A stretch of 64,000 nt of DNA from Histomonas meleagridis (lineage: Eukaryota > Parabasalia > Tritrichomonadida > Dientamoebidae), in NCBI GenBank assembly GCA_020186115.1, contig WSYJ01000151.1, positions 62,001 to 126,000 on the forward strand, given 5' to 3'. Under the pieces are notes generated by a model, which was not told where the DNA came from, did not search any database, and saw only the letters and a list, made by a program, of their open reading frames with translations. The position numbers and the translations under genes are program-made. Shown here piece after piece: positions 41,401 to 49,893 of the stretch (position 1 is its first letter; each line of letters begins with the position of its first letter).

Positions 41401-41650
41401 GTCGTGATGATAACTCTAAACCGGCCCACCGCATATTACGCTCGAGATGAAATAAGCAGACAATGGCAGCGCTTACTGTGATATCGGTGATTGGTGAATT
41501 CGACTGTTGCTTATTTGTGGATTTGGATGAAATTAAAGATTTTAAATCAAACCTCCATAGCTGAGACAAGCCATCACGGATTCTGCCCTGTATTGATGTT
41601 TGCTTTTCATATGTTGATTTTCTTCTTACATTTGATATTCTTCTTTTCAT
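38477..41650 (-). CDS. Raptor/KOG1-like TORC1 subunit
   Basis: 1057 residues from ATG 41650. Residues 30-300 carry the Raptor caspase-like domain: AAIVCLFHLERNMRWAGLE, a CLFIFNGHGTPEPVTEDSLIL strand with NGHG near residue 150, and CFIFDADFSGGLFKTF near residue 190. Helical HEAT-like repeats follow (about 340-740), then WD40 blades to the C-terminus (GTEKLVVGDSDGNLIIRDYS, FKDGSLSMIDIRMP). This order is that of Raptor, which recruits substrates to TOR kinase. At the place of the Raptor YDC cysteine the sequence reads FDA, so the pseudo-active site has lost its cysteine while His is kept. Raptor is not a protease, so function need not change. It is divergent from the ankyrin gene split by mariner. 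Confidence 0.85.
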   Translation of the reverse strand: MKRRISNVRRKSTYEKQTSIQGRIRDGLSQLWRFDLKSLISSKSTNKQQSNSPITDITVSAAIVCLFHLERNMRWAGLELSSRHYCWTDMKNRDSASVSEAVAFQLRNSLATYVQDNVFTLTDPSPNKILQLFQQFQTLDPSNRCLFIFNGHGTPEPVTEDSLILPPDEGFDKSELPISTLVNSLPIPGCFIFDADFSGGLFKTFSEAANGRDQIAFFSCGPNECLPHRIGLPSDLFTSCLLTPAYISMLWGSRQFYAFDSGGLHQFQLNQFSDENRVHPHLLLFSYEIERLLQCLVKAMAYSSLTPNNLFDLFYRDQKVGKLYVNFCVAQRIGSEIGFTPMSYPEIPDFSRHHLWDFFDLYLDTVLFRLTEIESSKSIGQQQISEDMTFFLSNALTTIENSLEMNFLEAEVPEISLLPLILLDTNLIERSIISFTKFIDTGVKALRTSLCFGILPILLSIQSQNNVNLLIPISYCFAKLIAFAYNNSNENLIPFTCSGSKLINLLLMNTNNSICLVLALIILITDIKLDPIEEMSTISTNMFSLILKQITNNSLVVKFWILMFVSNYLIYASKENQQIQQIPIEKVVLSTGKSSSCEIRAAFLSALTSIIDYKDNIFQSFGSLFLKILDFYLNEPSHIVRIHLLILLKHSLNNTSITTEIKNKVLIMLKLLENDPHPEIYLKATESTSESFDVVTTLLKGSFDAFIESEYPKISEYTSPPFSMPLKEESISFIDIFIDTSNSNFKFSEIDYFDYNLPITSNIAFFGTEKLVVGDSDGNLIIRDYSNHTNELVHNSSKLFSLVSCKHTIHKIIPINEASLISTRKGDISIVSNLLSVTPIIADCFQLKTENLLPTNNLPTLELYHNILYASIEPNIIQRWNAELCYYDTPIKIKSDNSYNINVIRSVQSKDNIIGIGSKDLKFIDIRDLNNISIVSCIKKEPIDFKSCSQNQFIITFKDGSLSMIDIRMPSQENLLVNNMNANTVDTCMWAPITLCSNGNNLAIIDINSKKQFSVLDALYTQKRNQIKINVSALNQMTPALGFVANGTSFHIVGIVS

Positions 41651-42042
41651 TTTTTGAATAAATTGACTCTACTGTTAAATTTTTGACAGAACACAAAACA
41701 ACCCGACTTTTTGCATGCTTTACATATTTGTATAGATTAGTTGATTTATTCAAAATGAACAACAAAAGTGAAACAAATCAATCTCAAAATGAATGGGAAT
41801 CATTTGTAATGCTCAAAAATACAATCTTTGGTTTGAATATAGATAATTTTGTTCAATCATCGAATTTTATAATCAGCAAATTTTGTAAAGAATATTCAAT
41901 ATCTTATAATATAAGTATAAGCCGAATGATATATAATTCCCTTTTGATCAAAAGTAACAGTTTTTATATATATTTAAGTTTATTACAGGAAATTGAAAAA
42001 TTTGAAGAAAATAGTAAAATCACTTCAAAAATAATAGACTTA

Positions 42043-43336
42043 TAAGGTGTTCCACCCCTACCGTAGTATCTCTTTATATAGAATAGATACAATAATATTT
42101 TTTATATAAATAAAAACACTAAATTTAATGGGTTTTGTTTTTTATTTAAAAATAATTTTTGTCAAGTCTATCATTAACTAATAATCGATTTTTCTTTAAT
42201 TGAATGCAAAAAAAATGACGTTTAAAATTTTTACCCCTCCATTATGGAGCTTGATCAAAAATCAATCACAATATATCTCGCGATGAAGGGAATGTCAGCA
42301 AAAGCGATTCATACCGAAATGGAGATCATATTGGGCGAAGAATGTATTTCATATTCAACAGTATGTAAATACCTCAAACAAAGAAGTTTTGATCAAACAA
42401 TGTCACCTAACATTAGTGAACCGATTACCCCTATTGACGAAAATGTTGATTTAAAAATTTTGGAAATTTTAGATAAATTTCCATATGCTTCAATAAGACA
42501 AATAGCTAAGTTAACAGAGATTCCAAACACTACTGTATATAGGCATCTTACTGAAAAGCTTGGCTATGAAAATAAACTTTTAAAATGGGTTCCACATTTA
42601 CTGACGGAAGATATTAAAAAACAAAGAGTCACTAAATCAATTCAACTTTTAAAGACATTAGAGATTGCAAGACATAACAGTTATAAATATTTTATAACAG
42701 GTGATGAGTCCTGGTTTTATTACGATCATTATTATGTTCGACAATGGATACCACGAGGAACACCACGAGGTACAATAAGCAAAAGGACTATTACGCAAAA
42801 AAAAGTAATGTTGACGGTTTTTTGGAATCCCCACGGATTTAAAGTTATTGACTATTTTTCAAAGGGTGAAACATATAATTCACAATATTATGTAAAATAT
42901 ATTTAATCAAAACTTTCCAAAAAGAATGGTACAAATCCTAAAAATGACACAAGAAAAATTACTGTACATGCCGACAATGCAAAACCGCATACGTCGAGAT
43001 ATACAATCTTATATATGGACTCCAACAAGCTCAAAAGGGCACCTCATCCCCCTACTCCCCAGATATAGCTCCTTCAGGCTTTTTCCTATTTGGGTACGTA
43101 AAAGGAAAAATGGAAGGATTTCAATATGAGAGTAGAGAACAGGTTGAAGAAAAAGTGACTTCAATATTATTAAATATACCGAAAGAAACTTTGTAAAGCG
43201 TTTTTGACGAATGGGAAAAAAGACTTAAAAAAGTTATCGAAACAAATGGAGAGTATATAAACATTTCATTTTTATTAATAAATTTAAAAAAACTTAAAAA
43301 ATGAGTGAGATACTACAGTTGGGGTGGAACACCCTA
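42043..43336 (+). mobile_element. mariner-type transposon (1294 bp)
   Basis: Terminal inverted repeats of about 30 bp with three mismatches: left begins TAAGGTGTTCCACCCC, right (inverted) TAGGGTGTTCCACCCC, both continuing to GTAGTATCTC. Flanking TA at 42041-42042 and 43337-43338 is the expected target duplication. It carries one mariner transposase gene on the plus strand, now inactive. Size, TA target and the transposase motifs fit the Tc1/mariner superfamily, of which Tvmar1 in Trichomonas vaginalis is a known example. Confidence 0.92.
42244..43195 (+). pseudogene. mariner transposase, inactivated
   Basis: ATG 42244. Residues 1-120 hold two helix-turn-helix motifs (KSITIYLAMKGMSAKAIHTE, then YASIRQIAKLTEIPNTTVYRHL). 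The first catalytic aspartate is in FITGDESWFYY. A TAA at 42904-42906 interrupts the frame; the same frame then shows HADNAKPHTS with the second aspartate (GAC at 42973). The third motif, YSPDIAPSGFFLFG (GAT at 43062), is in another frame. The gap between the second and third aspartates is only 89 nt, against 105 for the DD34D spacing, so an internal deletion of about 16 nt is likely. A further stop (TAG-like end LNIPKETL-stop) closes it near 43195. Confidence 0.9.
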
Positions 43337-44297
43337 TATTTTCTCAATTTCTTCTTAGAAAAAATACACAAGAATCATTTTACTTTCTTAATTACATGAT
43401 TAAATATAATTTACTTGAAGCAAAAGTCATTCAAAATAAAGGCAAACCATTTTTTGTTCATATTAATCAAAATAAATTTGATAAATATGAATATTCATTT
43501 TATAAAGAAAATATTGCTTATGAAGAACTTTCGAAGAATGATTTTGCATTTCATAAGAAATTAATTAAAGAAGGAGTTAATCCAAAAGAAATTGCTAAAA
43601 TAATTAGAAATGATGAAATCGAAAAACTTCAAGAAATATCATCACAAAACGATTTTGATTTTAACCAGAAAATTAAATCATCAATTTATGAAAGATGTTC
43701 ATTCATTAATAAAGAAAATGTTACATTAATTGATTATGCAGCATTTTTTTCTTCAGTTAAATGTTTTAAATATTTACTTATGAATGGCGCAGGAGTAGAA
43801 AATGCAGGTAAATATGCTGTTGCAGGTGGAAATATTGAAATTGTTCATTTATGTGAACAAAATCATTCATCATTTTATGATTCATATGAAGCAGCAATCA
43901 AGTTTCATCGAAATGATGTCCTTAAGTATATTTATGAAAACAGATTCGAAAAAATTAAAAAATTAGAAGAATTAGGAGTAATATGTGTTTCACATTTTAA
44001 TTATGAAATTTTTACATATTTAGAAAATGAAGGAATGAAAATTAATGAAAATATCATTAATAAAGCAGCAAAAATTGGAAATATTTTTCTTGTAAAATAT
44101 TCCCTTAAAAATAATCAACTTCCAGAAAATATTTTAGTTTTTGCTTCATTTTCAGGAAACATTGAACTTGTTACATACATTTTAAATAAAAAAGGATTTT
44201 ATGCTAATGCGAAAGATATTTCTAAATTTTATATAATATTGATATTAATAATATAGTATTTCAAAATAATATTTGGAAATTACTTAAATTATTTAAA

Positions 44298-45245
44298 ACA
44301 GCACTTATGTATGCAACCAAATATGATTATATAGAAATAGTTAAATTACTTCTTGAACAAGAAGGAATTGATATTAATGCTAAAGATATTTATTTGTTGT
44401 ATTTAAAATTTATTTTAATAATTTTCTATTTAAAAATAATATTTGGAAATTAATTCAAATATTTGAAACAGCACTTATGAATGCATCCGAAAAAGGTCAT
44501 ACAGAAATAGTTAAATTACTTCTTGAACGAGGAGGAATTGATATTAATGCTAAAGATATTTATTTGTTTTATTTAATATTTATTTTAATATTTTAAAAAT
44601 TCAAAATAATATTTGGAAATTATTTAAATTATTTGAAACAGCACTTATGAAGGCATCTTCAAGAGGTTATATAGAAATCGTTAAATTACTTCTTGAACGA
44701 GGAGGAATTGATATTAATGCTAAAGATATTTATTTGTTTTATTTAATATTTATTTTAATAATTTGATATTTCAAAATAATATTTGGAAATTATTTAAATT
44801 ATTTAAAACAGCACTTATATTAGCATCTGAAAAATATCATATAGAAATAGTTAAATTACTTCTTGAACAAGAAGGAATTGATATTAATGTTAAAGATATT
44901 TATTTGTTTTATTTGATATTTATTTTAATAATTTTATATTTCAAAATAATATTTGGAAATTATTTAAAATATTTAGAACATCACTTATGAAAGCATCTGA
45001 AAATGGTCGTACAGAAATCGTTAAATTACTTCTTGAACAAGAAGGAATTGATATTAATGCTAAAGATATTTATTTGTTTTATTTAATATTTATTTTAATA
45101 ATTTTATTATATTTCAAAATAATATTTGGAAATTATTTCAAATATTTGAAACAGCACTTATGAATGCATCCGAAAAAGGTCATACAGAAATAGTTAAATT
45201 ACTTCATGAACAAGAAAGAATTGATATCAATGCTAAAAATATTTT
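44298..45245 (+). repeat. Ankyrin-unit array with exact 170-bp spacing
   Basis: The acagcactt landmark (one copy reads acatcactt) recurs at 44298, 44468, 44638, 44808, 44978 and 45151, i.e. 170, 170, 170, 170 and 173 bp apart. Each unit has a 93-bp open ankyrin segment and an AT-rich spacer containing TATTTGTTTTATTTAATATT and CAAAATAATATTTGGAAATT. It forms the 3' end of the mariner-split gene. The last unit ends without a clear stop-adjacent C-terminus. Confidence 0.85.
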
Positions 45246-45948
45246 TTTATTTTATTTTAAAAATTCAAAGTGGTATATAAAAATTATTCGAATAATTGAA
45301 TGCAGTGAACATGGGCAATTTTGTAATTCATTGACTAATTTTTATATTCAGGATATTTTGGTAAGATCAAAAAAGCCATATCGTACACATTGACCACTCT
45401 AACTGGCCGCCAATCGATTACAACATGTTGTGCAAATAAATATTTTGTTTCAATCGGAAAATTTTGTAGGATCTTTCATATAGAATATCAAAATCTTAAA
45501 CAAAAATTATGTATGAAACAAATATTGCACATTTATAAAAAAAAAATAATTTTTTACATGATGATTTTAAACATGAAACTAGATAAAATCAAAGCTTCAA
45601 AATTTCAAAAATCAATTTTGAAAAATTCTTGATTATTTTAATTTTCCTTGAAATTTTAATTTTGGCTTGTTTAATTGATATAAAATACGATTTATAAATA
45701 TTGTTGGTGGGTATTTTGATTCTATTAAAGTGAAATTAATTGGAAAAATAAAAAAATGAAAAAATTAAAAATCGGATTTTATATCAATTAAAAATATCTT
45801 TTAATACTAAGATACATCAAAACATAACTTCAAAATCATGAGATCTATTATTGTTGTGATTGAATTTCATGAATACGTTTATGGGGTGGAGATCTCGAAG
45901 AAAAAAATACGTTAACGTACAAAAAAAGTTCTATAAATTAAAAAATTT
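45246..45948. other. AT-rich stretch before the tRNA gene
   Basis: Holds two short plus-strand frames (to 45393 and 45390-45632) without family features. The A-runs just left of the tRNA serve as its T-run terminator on the minus strand. Confidence 0.3.
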
Positions 45949-46022
45949 CTTCCGATACGGGGAGTCGAACCCCGCTCCCGTGGATGAAAACCACATATCC
46001 TAACCGATGAACGATATCGGAA
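45949..46022 (-). tRNA. tRNA-Glu (anticodon TTC)
   Basis: Minus-strand cloverleaf: acceptor arms TTCCGAT and ATCGGAA pair over seven bases; D-arm region CGTTCATCGGTTAGG; anticodon stem GTGG/CCAC enclosing TTTTCAT, giving anticodon TTC; T-arm CGGGG-TTCGACT-CCCCG. No intron. A T-run terminator (read from A-rich 45930-45948) follows. CCA is not encoded. Confidence 0.95.
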
Positions 46023-46249
46023 TTCATATTTAGAGATGAAAAATTATATGACAATACTTTAAATAAATTGAATAGGGTGATTTAATTAATTTTTTGTGAA
46101 AATTTTTATTAGTTTAGCTCATAACACTTAGCAAAGAGTTGAAATAGCATTAGGAGTTACACCTTTTTATCACAAATTAAAGTTTTATTATGAGTTCAAA
46201 ATAAAGAAAAGTGCATCAAACTTTGATGTGATTTAATTAAAAATATTTT

Positions 46250-47525
46250 TCATTTATAATCAGGTTCAGTGTATTGGTAAGTTATGTTTGAGAATGTATC
46301 TACTTCCGACACTAATCCGCTGTTTAAGCTCTCATACTTATTATATTTCATTAATCTGTAGCAATAAATTCCTAAAATAACAGACAATACAACAACTACT
46401 ACATGCAGTTAGAATACCGATGACAGCACCTGGTGATAATTTAAATGGGTCTTTTTCATGTAATCTTTTAACCTGAATTACCAATCGATCGAATATTATT
46501 TGGTAAAATTAATTCTTTTAATTTCATACAATTATAAAATGCACTTTTACCAATAGTTTCTATTGTACCACTTAATTTAATATTCATTAAATTATAACAA
46601 TTTTTAAATGAAGATTTACCTATTGATATAACTGACTTACCTATTTAATTAAATTAGTACAATTTTCAAATGCATTATTTCCAATAGTTTTAACTGAGTC
46701 AGGAAGTACAATTTCTTTTGATTGTGTACATGATTGAAATGCATAATCACCAATTGTTTCTAATGTTTTACAATTAATTCGTATTGTTATTAAATTATTA
46801 CAGTTTTGTATTGCATATGCACCAATCGATTTAATCGAAGCAGAAATTATTAAATATGATAAATCAAAACAATTTTGTAACATATTATTACTTATCATTT
46901 CAAGTGAATTGGGTATAGAAATAAATACTAAATTCGGACAATTGTCAATAAATAAATATCATCTTTAACATCAATTCCTTCTTGCTCAAGAAGCAATTTT
47001 ACTGTATCTATATGGCCATTTAAACATGCCCAAAGAAATGCCTTATTAAATATTTTTAATAATTTCCGAATATTGTAATTACAAAATGAAAATTCTTCAA
47101 TAGTTTTAATTGTATTTGGTAAACTAATTCTTTTTACATTTAATAAATTACAAAACGCATATTTACCAATGAATGTAATCGAATTACCTAATGTTATACT
47201 TTGTACACTTTCACAATAAGCAAATGTATATTGTTTAATTTCTGTAACTGAATCAGGTAATGATATTTCACCCAAAGAATTACATTTACAAAATGCATAT
47301 TCACCAATTTCTTTAACATTATCCTTAAATATAATTTCACGTATTTTTGTACATTCATAAAACGCTTCATTAGCTATCGATGTAACTGAAGTTGGTACTG
47401 TATATGAACCACTTTTACCTGGTGGGAAATATAAAATTTTATTAATGTTCTTATCATATATAATTCCATCATCATTATAATTACTATAATATTGATTATT
47501 CGCTGATACTTGATGTTTTCATTAT
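46250..47525 (-). pseudogene. BspA-type LRR surface protein, broken, with an inserted ankyrin unit
   Basis: Minus strand. LRR_5 repeats of the BspA kind are clear: VPTSVTSIANEAFYECTKI, ISLPDSVTEIKQYTFAYCES, LPNTIKTIEEFSFCN, then SIKSIGAYAIQNCNNL and LPDSVKTIGNNAFENC. Near 46350-46430 comes a transmembrane helix (GAVIGILTAC..., VVVVLSVILGIYCYR) and a short tail ending QYTEPDYK at TGA 46250, as in trichomonad BspA surface proteins. Breaks: no ATG in frame at the 5' end (about 47525), the LRR frame stops near 46641, and the helix is split by a frameshift. An ankyrin segment lies inside it at about 46944-47074. BspA proteins are candidate adhesins; this copy is dead. Confidence 0.8.
46944..47074 (-). 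repeat. Ankyrin unit embedded in the BspA pseudogene
   Basis: On the minus strand the LRR frame EEFSFCN runs directly into NIRKLLKIFNKAFLWACLNG, then HIDTVKLLLEQEGIDVKDDI, an ankyrin segment with the flanking ends of the usual AT-rich spacer (ATATTCGGAAATTATT at one end, GATATTTATTTATTG at the other). After it the LRR resumes with CPNLVFISIPNSLEMI in another frame. AATTA and AATTG flank the two junctions. Confidence 0.75.
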
Positions 47526-47577
47526 GTACAATGTAAGAAATTACTACAAACATGTTTACTGTAAAAAAATTGTAAAG

Positions 47578-48864
47578 TTATTTGGACTCAGATTCGCTCG
47601 TTTCAAAATTACTTAAAATTCTTCGAGCATTTTCTCCAATTATTTCGTTATCATTTTCTTCCAAGTAAACTAATGCATCGTGAAATTCATTTGCCATATA
47701 TCCAACATCAGACAAAAAATCCATAACAAAAATCAAATGTTTTGACTTTGTCAAATACAAAGACTCGACCATAATTTCAAATGCTGCGTTACATATTTCA
47801 TTATTTACGTCAATATTATTAACTTTAATAATCAAAACTAAAGTTATAACAATTTCTATTTTATCCGGAAATTTCGCGTTTTCATAAACTTCAATTAACA
47901 CTGGAATAGCGTCGACAAAATGTTCAGCAAATTCTATTCCATAACCCAAAATATTACAAATTAACAGACAAATATATTTTGGTGAAACACTTCTTAAAAG
48001 TTCAATTAAAACAGATGAATATTGAAGTAAATGATATGAAACATCTCGAGAATTCTTTGTAGCAAAGCCAAGAACATATAATGCGTCAGTAACAGATTCT
48101 GTTTCCATAAATGTCATCAGATGCGATACATCGAAACAATTACAAATTCCATTTTCACACATTGTCGCAAGTGCCGAAAAACAATATTGTGAAATCTCGC
48201 GATTATTAGAATCAAATGGAAGGTCATTAATCAGCTTTTGTGAAATCGGAAGAAATGGATTACATTGAATAATGGAAAGTGATACATCTGCTGCTGTAAG
48301 TTGGATTTCGATATTTGGTGAATGAAGTTGTTGTAATAAAAAACTATAAAATTGTTCCGCCGGATACATTTGTTGTGATGGCGAAAATAGGAATTGATTA
48401 AGTGACGGAATACAATATAATAACGACTGAATTGAGCGTATGTCTTTGAACCTGTCAAGTAGAAAAGGATAAATCATTGGAAATGTGATATCTTTTCCAT
48501 TGACGGAGATCGATGTGGTTAATATCAAATTGATTAATTCGATGGATATCGATAACAAAAATGTGGATATGACATAAAGTGATGCTGATGAATGGATATC
48601 ATTTGATGAAACTAATAAATTTAACAATGTTCGAATAAAATTAGTATCAATTAAATCTTCGATAATGCGAATGTTCGTTGAGTCAATAAAATATGGCATG
48701 TCGAGTATCGCTTCTTCAATCAGATTATTTACATTAATTATATAATCAATGAACGCAACTCGAATTAGATTTCTTTCATCTTTTTTGTCTGGATCATTCT
48801 GAAATATTTGTTGTAGTAAAAGTTCTCGCTTTGGCTTTTTGGATTTTTTGTAATTAAAAATCAT
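47578..48864 (-). CDS. Armadillo-repeat protein, importin-alpha-like
   Basis: 428 residues from ATG 48864. A short basic head (NYKKSKKPKRELLLQQIF) is followed by about nine helical repeats with ARM-like hydrophobic spacing (FIRTLLNLLVSSNDIHSSASLYVI, IEIQLTAADVSLSIIQCNPF, and GENARRILSNF at the end). The basic head followed by ARM repeats resembles importin-alpha, but the conserved W-x-x-x-N ladder is not seen, so nuclear-localisation-signal binding is doubtful. Start and the neighbouring plus-strand start at 48905 are 40 bp apart and share a promoter containing AACGGTCGTTTA, which resembles an M3/Myb-type trichomonad element. Confidence 0.55.
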   Translation of the reverse strand: MIFNYKKSKKPKRELLLQQIFQNDPDKKDERNLIRVAFIDYIINVNNLIEEAILDMPYFIDSTNIRIIEDLIDTNFIRTLLNLLVSSNDIHSSASLYVISTFLLSISIELINLILTTSISVNGKDITFPMIYPFLLDRFKDIRSIQSLLYCIPSLNQFLFSPSQQMYPAEQFYSFLLQQLHSPNIEIQLTAADVSLSIIQCNPFLPISQKLINDLPFDSNNREISQYCFSALATMCENGICNCFDVSHLMTFMETESVTDALYVLGFATKNSRDVSYHLLQYSSVLIELLRSVSPKYICLLICNILGYGIEFAEHFVDAIPVLIEVYENAKFPDKIEIVITLVLIIKVNNIDVNNEICNAAFEIMVESLYLTKSKHLIFVMDFLSDVGYMANEFHDALVYLEENDNEIIGENARRILSNFETSESESK

Positions 48865-48904
48865 AAATTTATAAACGGTCGTTTACTAAAAAGTGTCACA
48901 CACA

Positions 48905-49864
48905 ATGAATATTAACCTTTCGCTTTGGAAAGTTCCTGATAACTTTAAGTCAAAATATGATTTCCCTGAACTAGTAATACTTTCAAATATTCTTAAAGAT
49001 GAAAAGGAAATGATTCATAAAACAGATGAATCACTTTCTGTAATTGAAAAATCTTATAAAAAACTTTCAGGTACACTCTTAACAATACAACCACACTCAT
49101 TTAAGTATATCGAAAATCTACATGAAGCAAATATATATAAACAGTTTGTTATTTCCCATAATGATCTTGCCAAAAAATACTCAAATTTTGCAACTAAACT
49201 TAGTATTTTAAAGAACAGGAAAATGTCTACCTTAAAGGAAACATATAAATCAAAAGCAAAAGTATTTTCTGCTGAAATATCTAAGATGAAAAATATATTA
49301 TCAGAATCTTTTGAGGCACTTGTTAACATAAGAAATTCTTTAGATAAATATACCAAGGAACTTCAAAGACTTATCACAAGCAGAAAGCTTACAACACAAG
49401 AAAGTCAACAAATACCAAAATTTATTAACGCAATTAATGGGAAAATTGTCAACATCGACAACGCATATACGAATTATCGATTAAAGTTTATTGAATATTG
49501 TAAATATAGAGAACATTTATTTTCACAAATTGATATCTTCCTTAAAGAATCTAATTCTGAGTTGCAAAACATCTTAAATGAGGCGACAGAGATTGATAAA
49601 GAGCTTTTTGATGCCAAAGAAAAGGAACAAGTAAAAGAATTATTGATTATAAATCATGATCTTTTCAAAGAGGAACTACCAACCGAAAAAAAGAATTTCA
49701 GAGTTACGGTTGAAATGACTCTTATGGTAGAAGGTGGTCAAACACTCACATCAGATAACATATATACTGTTATTGAAGCCAAAGGAGATAATTGGAAAAT
49801 TAAAAGCATTGAAAACGAGGTATTTGTAGTTCCTTCCGAATATTTAGTTCCAATCTTGACATGA
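48905..49864 (+). CDS. BAR-like coiled-coil protein with divergent SH3
   Basis: 319 residues. The ATG at 48905 (MNINLSLWKVPDNFK) is preceded by TCACA, a consensus-like trichomonad initiator; the longer frame opens with GTG. Helical residues 20-250 look like a BAR/F-BAR dimer (IEKSYKKLSGTLLTIQPHSF, LQRLITSRKLTTQESQQIPK). The last 55 residues fit a divergent SH3: EMTLMVEGGQTLTSDNIYTV, DNWKIKSIENEVFVVPSEYL, with the W and the P-S-x-Y-L end kept. The design parallels the protein at 16397-17641. Membrane and actin adaptor work is inference. Confidence 0.6.
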   Translation: MNINLSLWKVPDNFKSKYDFPELVILSNILKDEKEMIHKTDESLSVIEKSYKKLSGTLLTIQPHSFKYIENLHEANIYKQFVISHNDLAKKYSNFATKLSILKNRKMSTLKETYKSKAKVFSAEISKMKNILSESFEALVNIRNSLDKYTKELQRLITSRKLTTQESQQIPKFINAINGKIVNIDNAYTNYRLKFIEYCKYREHLFSQIDIFLKESNSELQNILNEATEIDKELFDAKEKEQVKELLIINHDLFKEELPTEKKNFRVTVEMTLMVEGGQTLTSDNIYTVIEAKGDNWKIKSIENEVFVVPSEYLVPILT

Positions 49865-49893
49865 AACAATTGTAATAAACAATAAAAATATTA

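Larger units (their letters stand above)
41755..45245 (+). pseudogene. DUF3447/ankyrin gene disrupted by mariner
   Basis: ATG at 41755 (MNNKSETNQSQNEWESF). The frame runs 96 codons to 42042, where a mariner element begins. After the element, from 43339, the frame resumes at FSQFLLRKNTQESFYFL and continues to about 44256 through the DUF3447 region (IRNDEIEKLQEISSQ, NVTLIDYAAFFSSVKCFKYLL). Six ankyrin segments with 170-bp spacing follow to 45245. Without the element and one TA, the frame is continuous and aligns with the paralogue at 6455 (DIFSRFLQENNTQES against DLFSQFLLRKNTQES). The part after the element opens at a non-native ATG inside the mariner end, so a truncated protein could still be made. 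Confidence 0.85.

Noticed and set aside
41683-41754. Upstream extension of the DUF3447 gene start
   Set aside because: Opens with TTG; the ATG at 41755 aligns with the paralogue's start.
44298-45245. CRISPR array from the regular 170-bp spacing
   Set aside because: Repeats are ankyrin-coding and spacers are similar to each other; nothing CRISPR-like.
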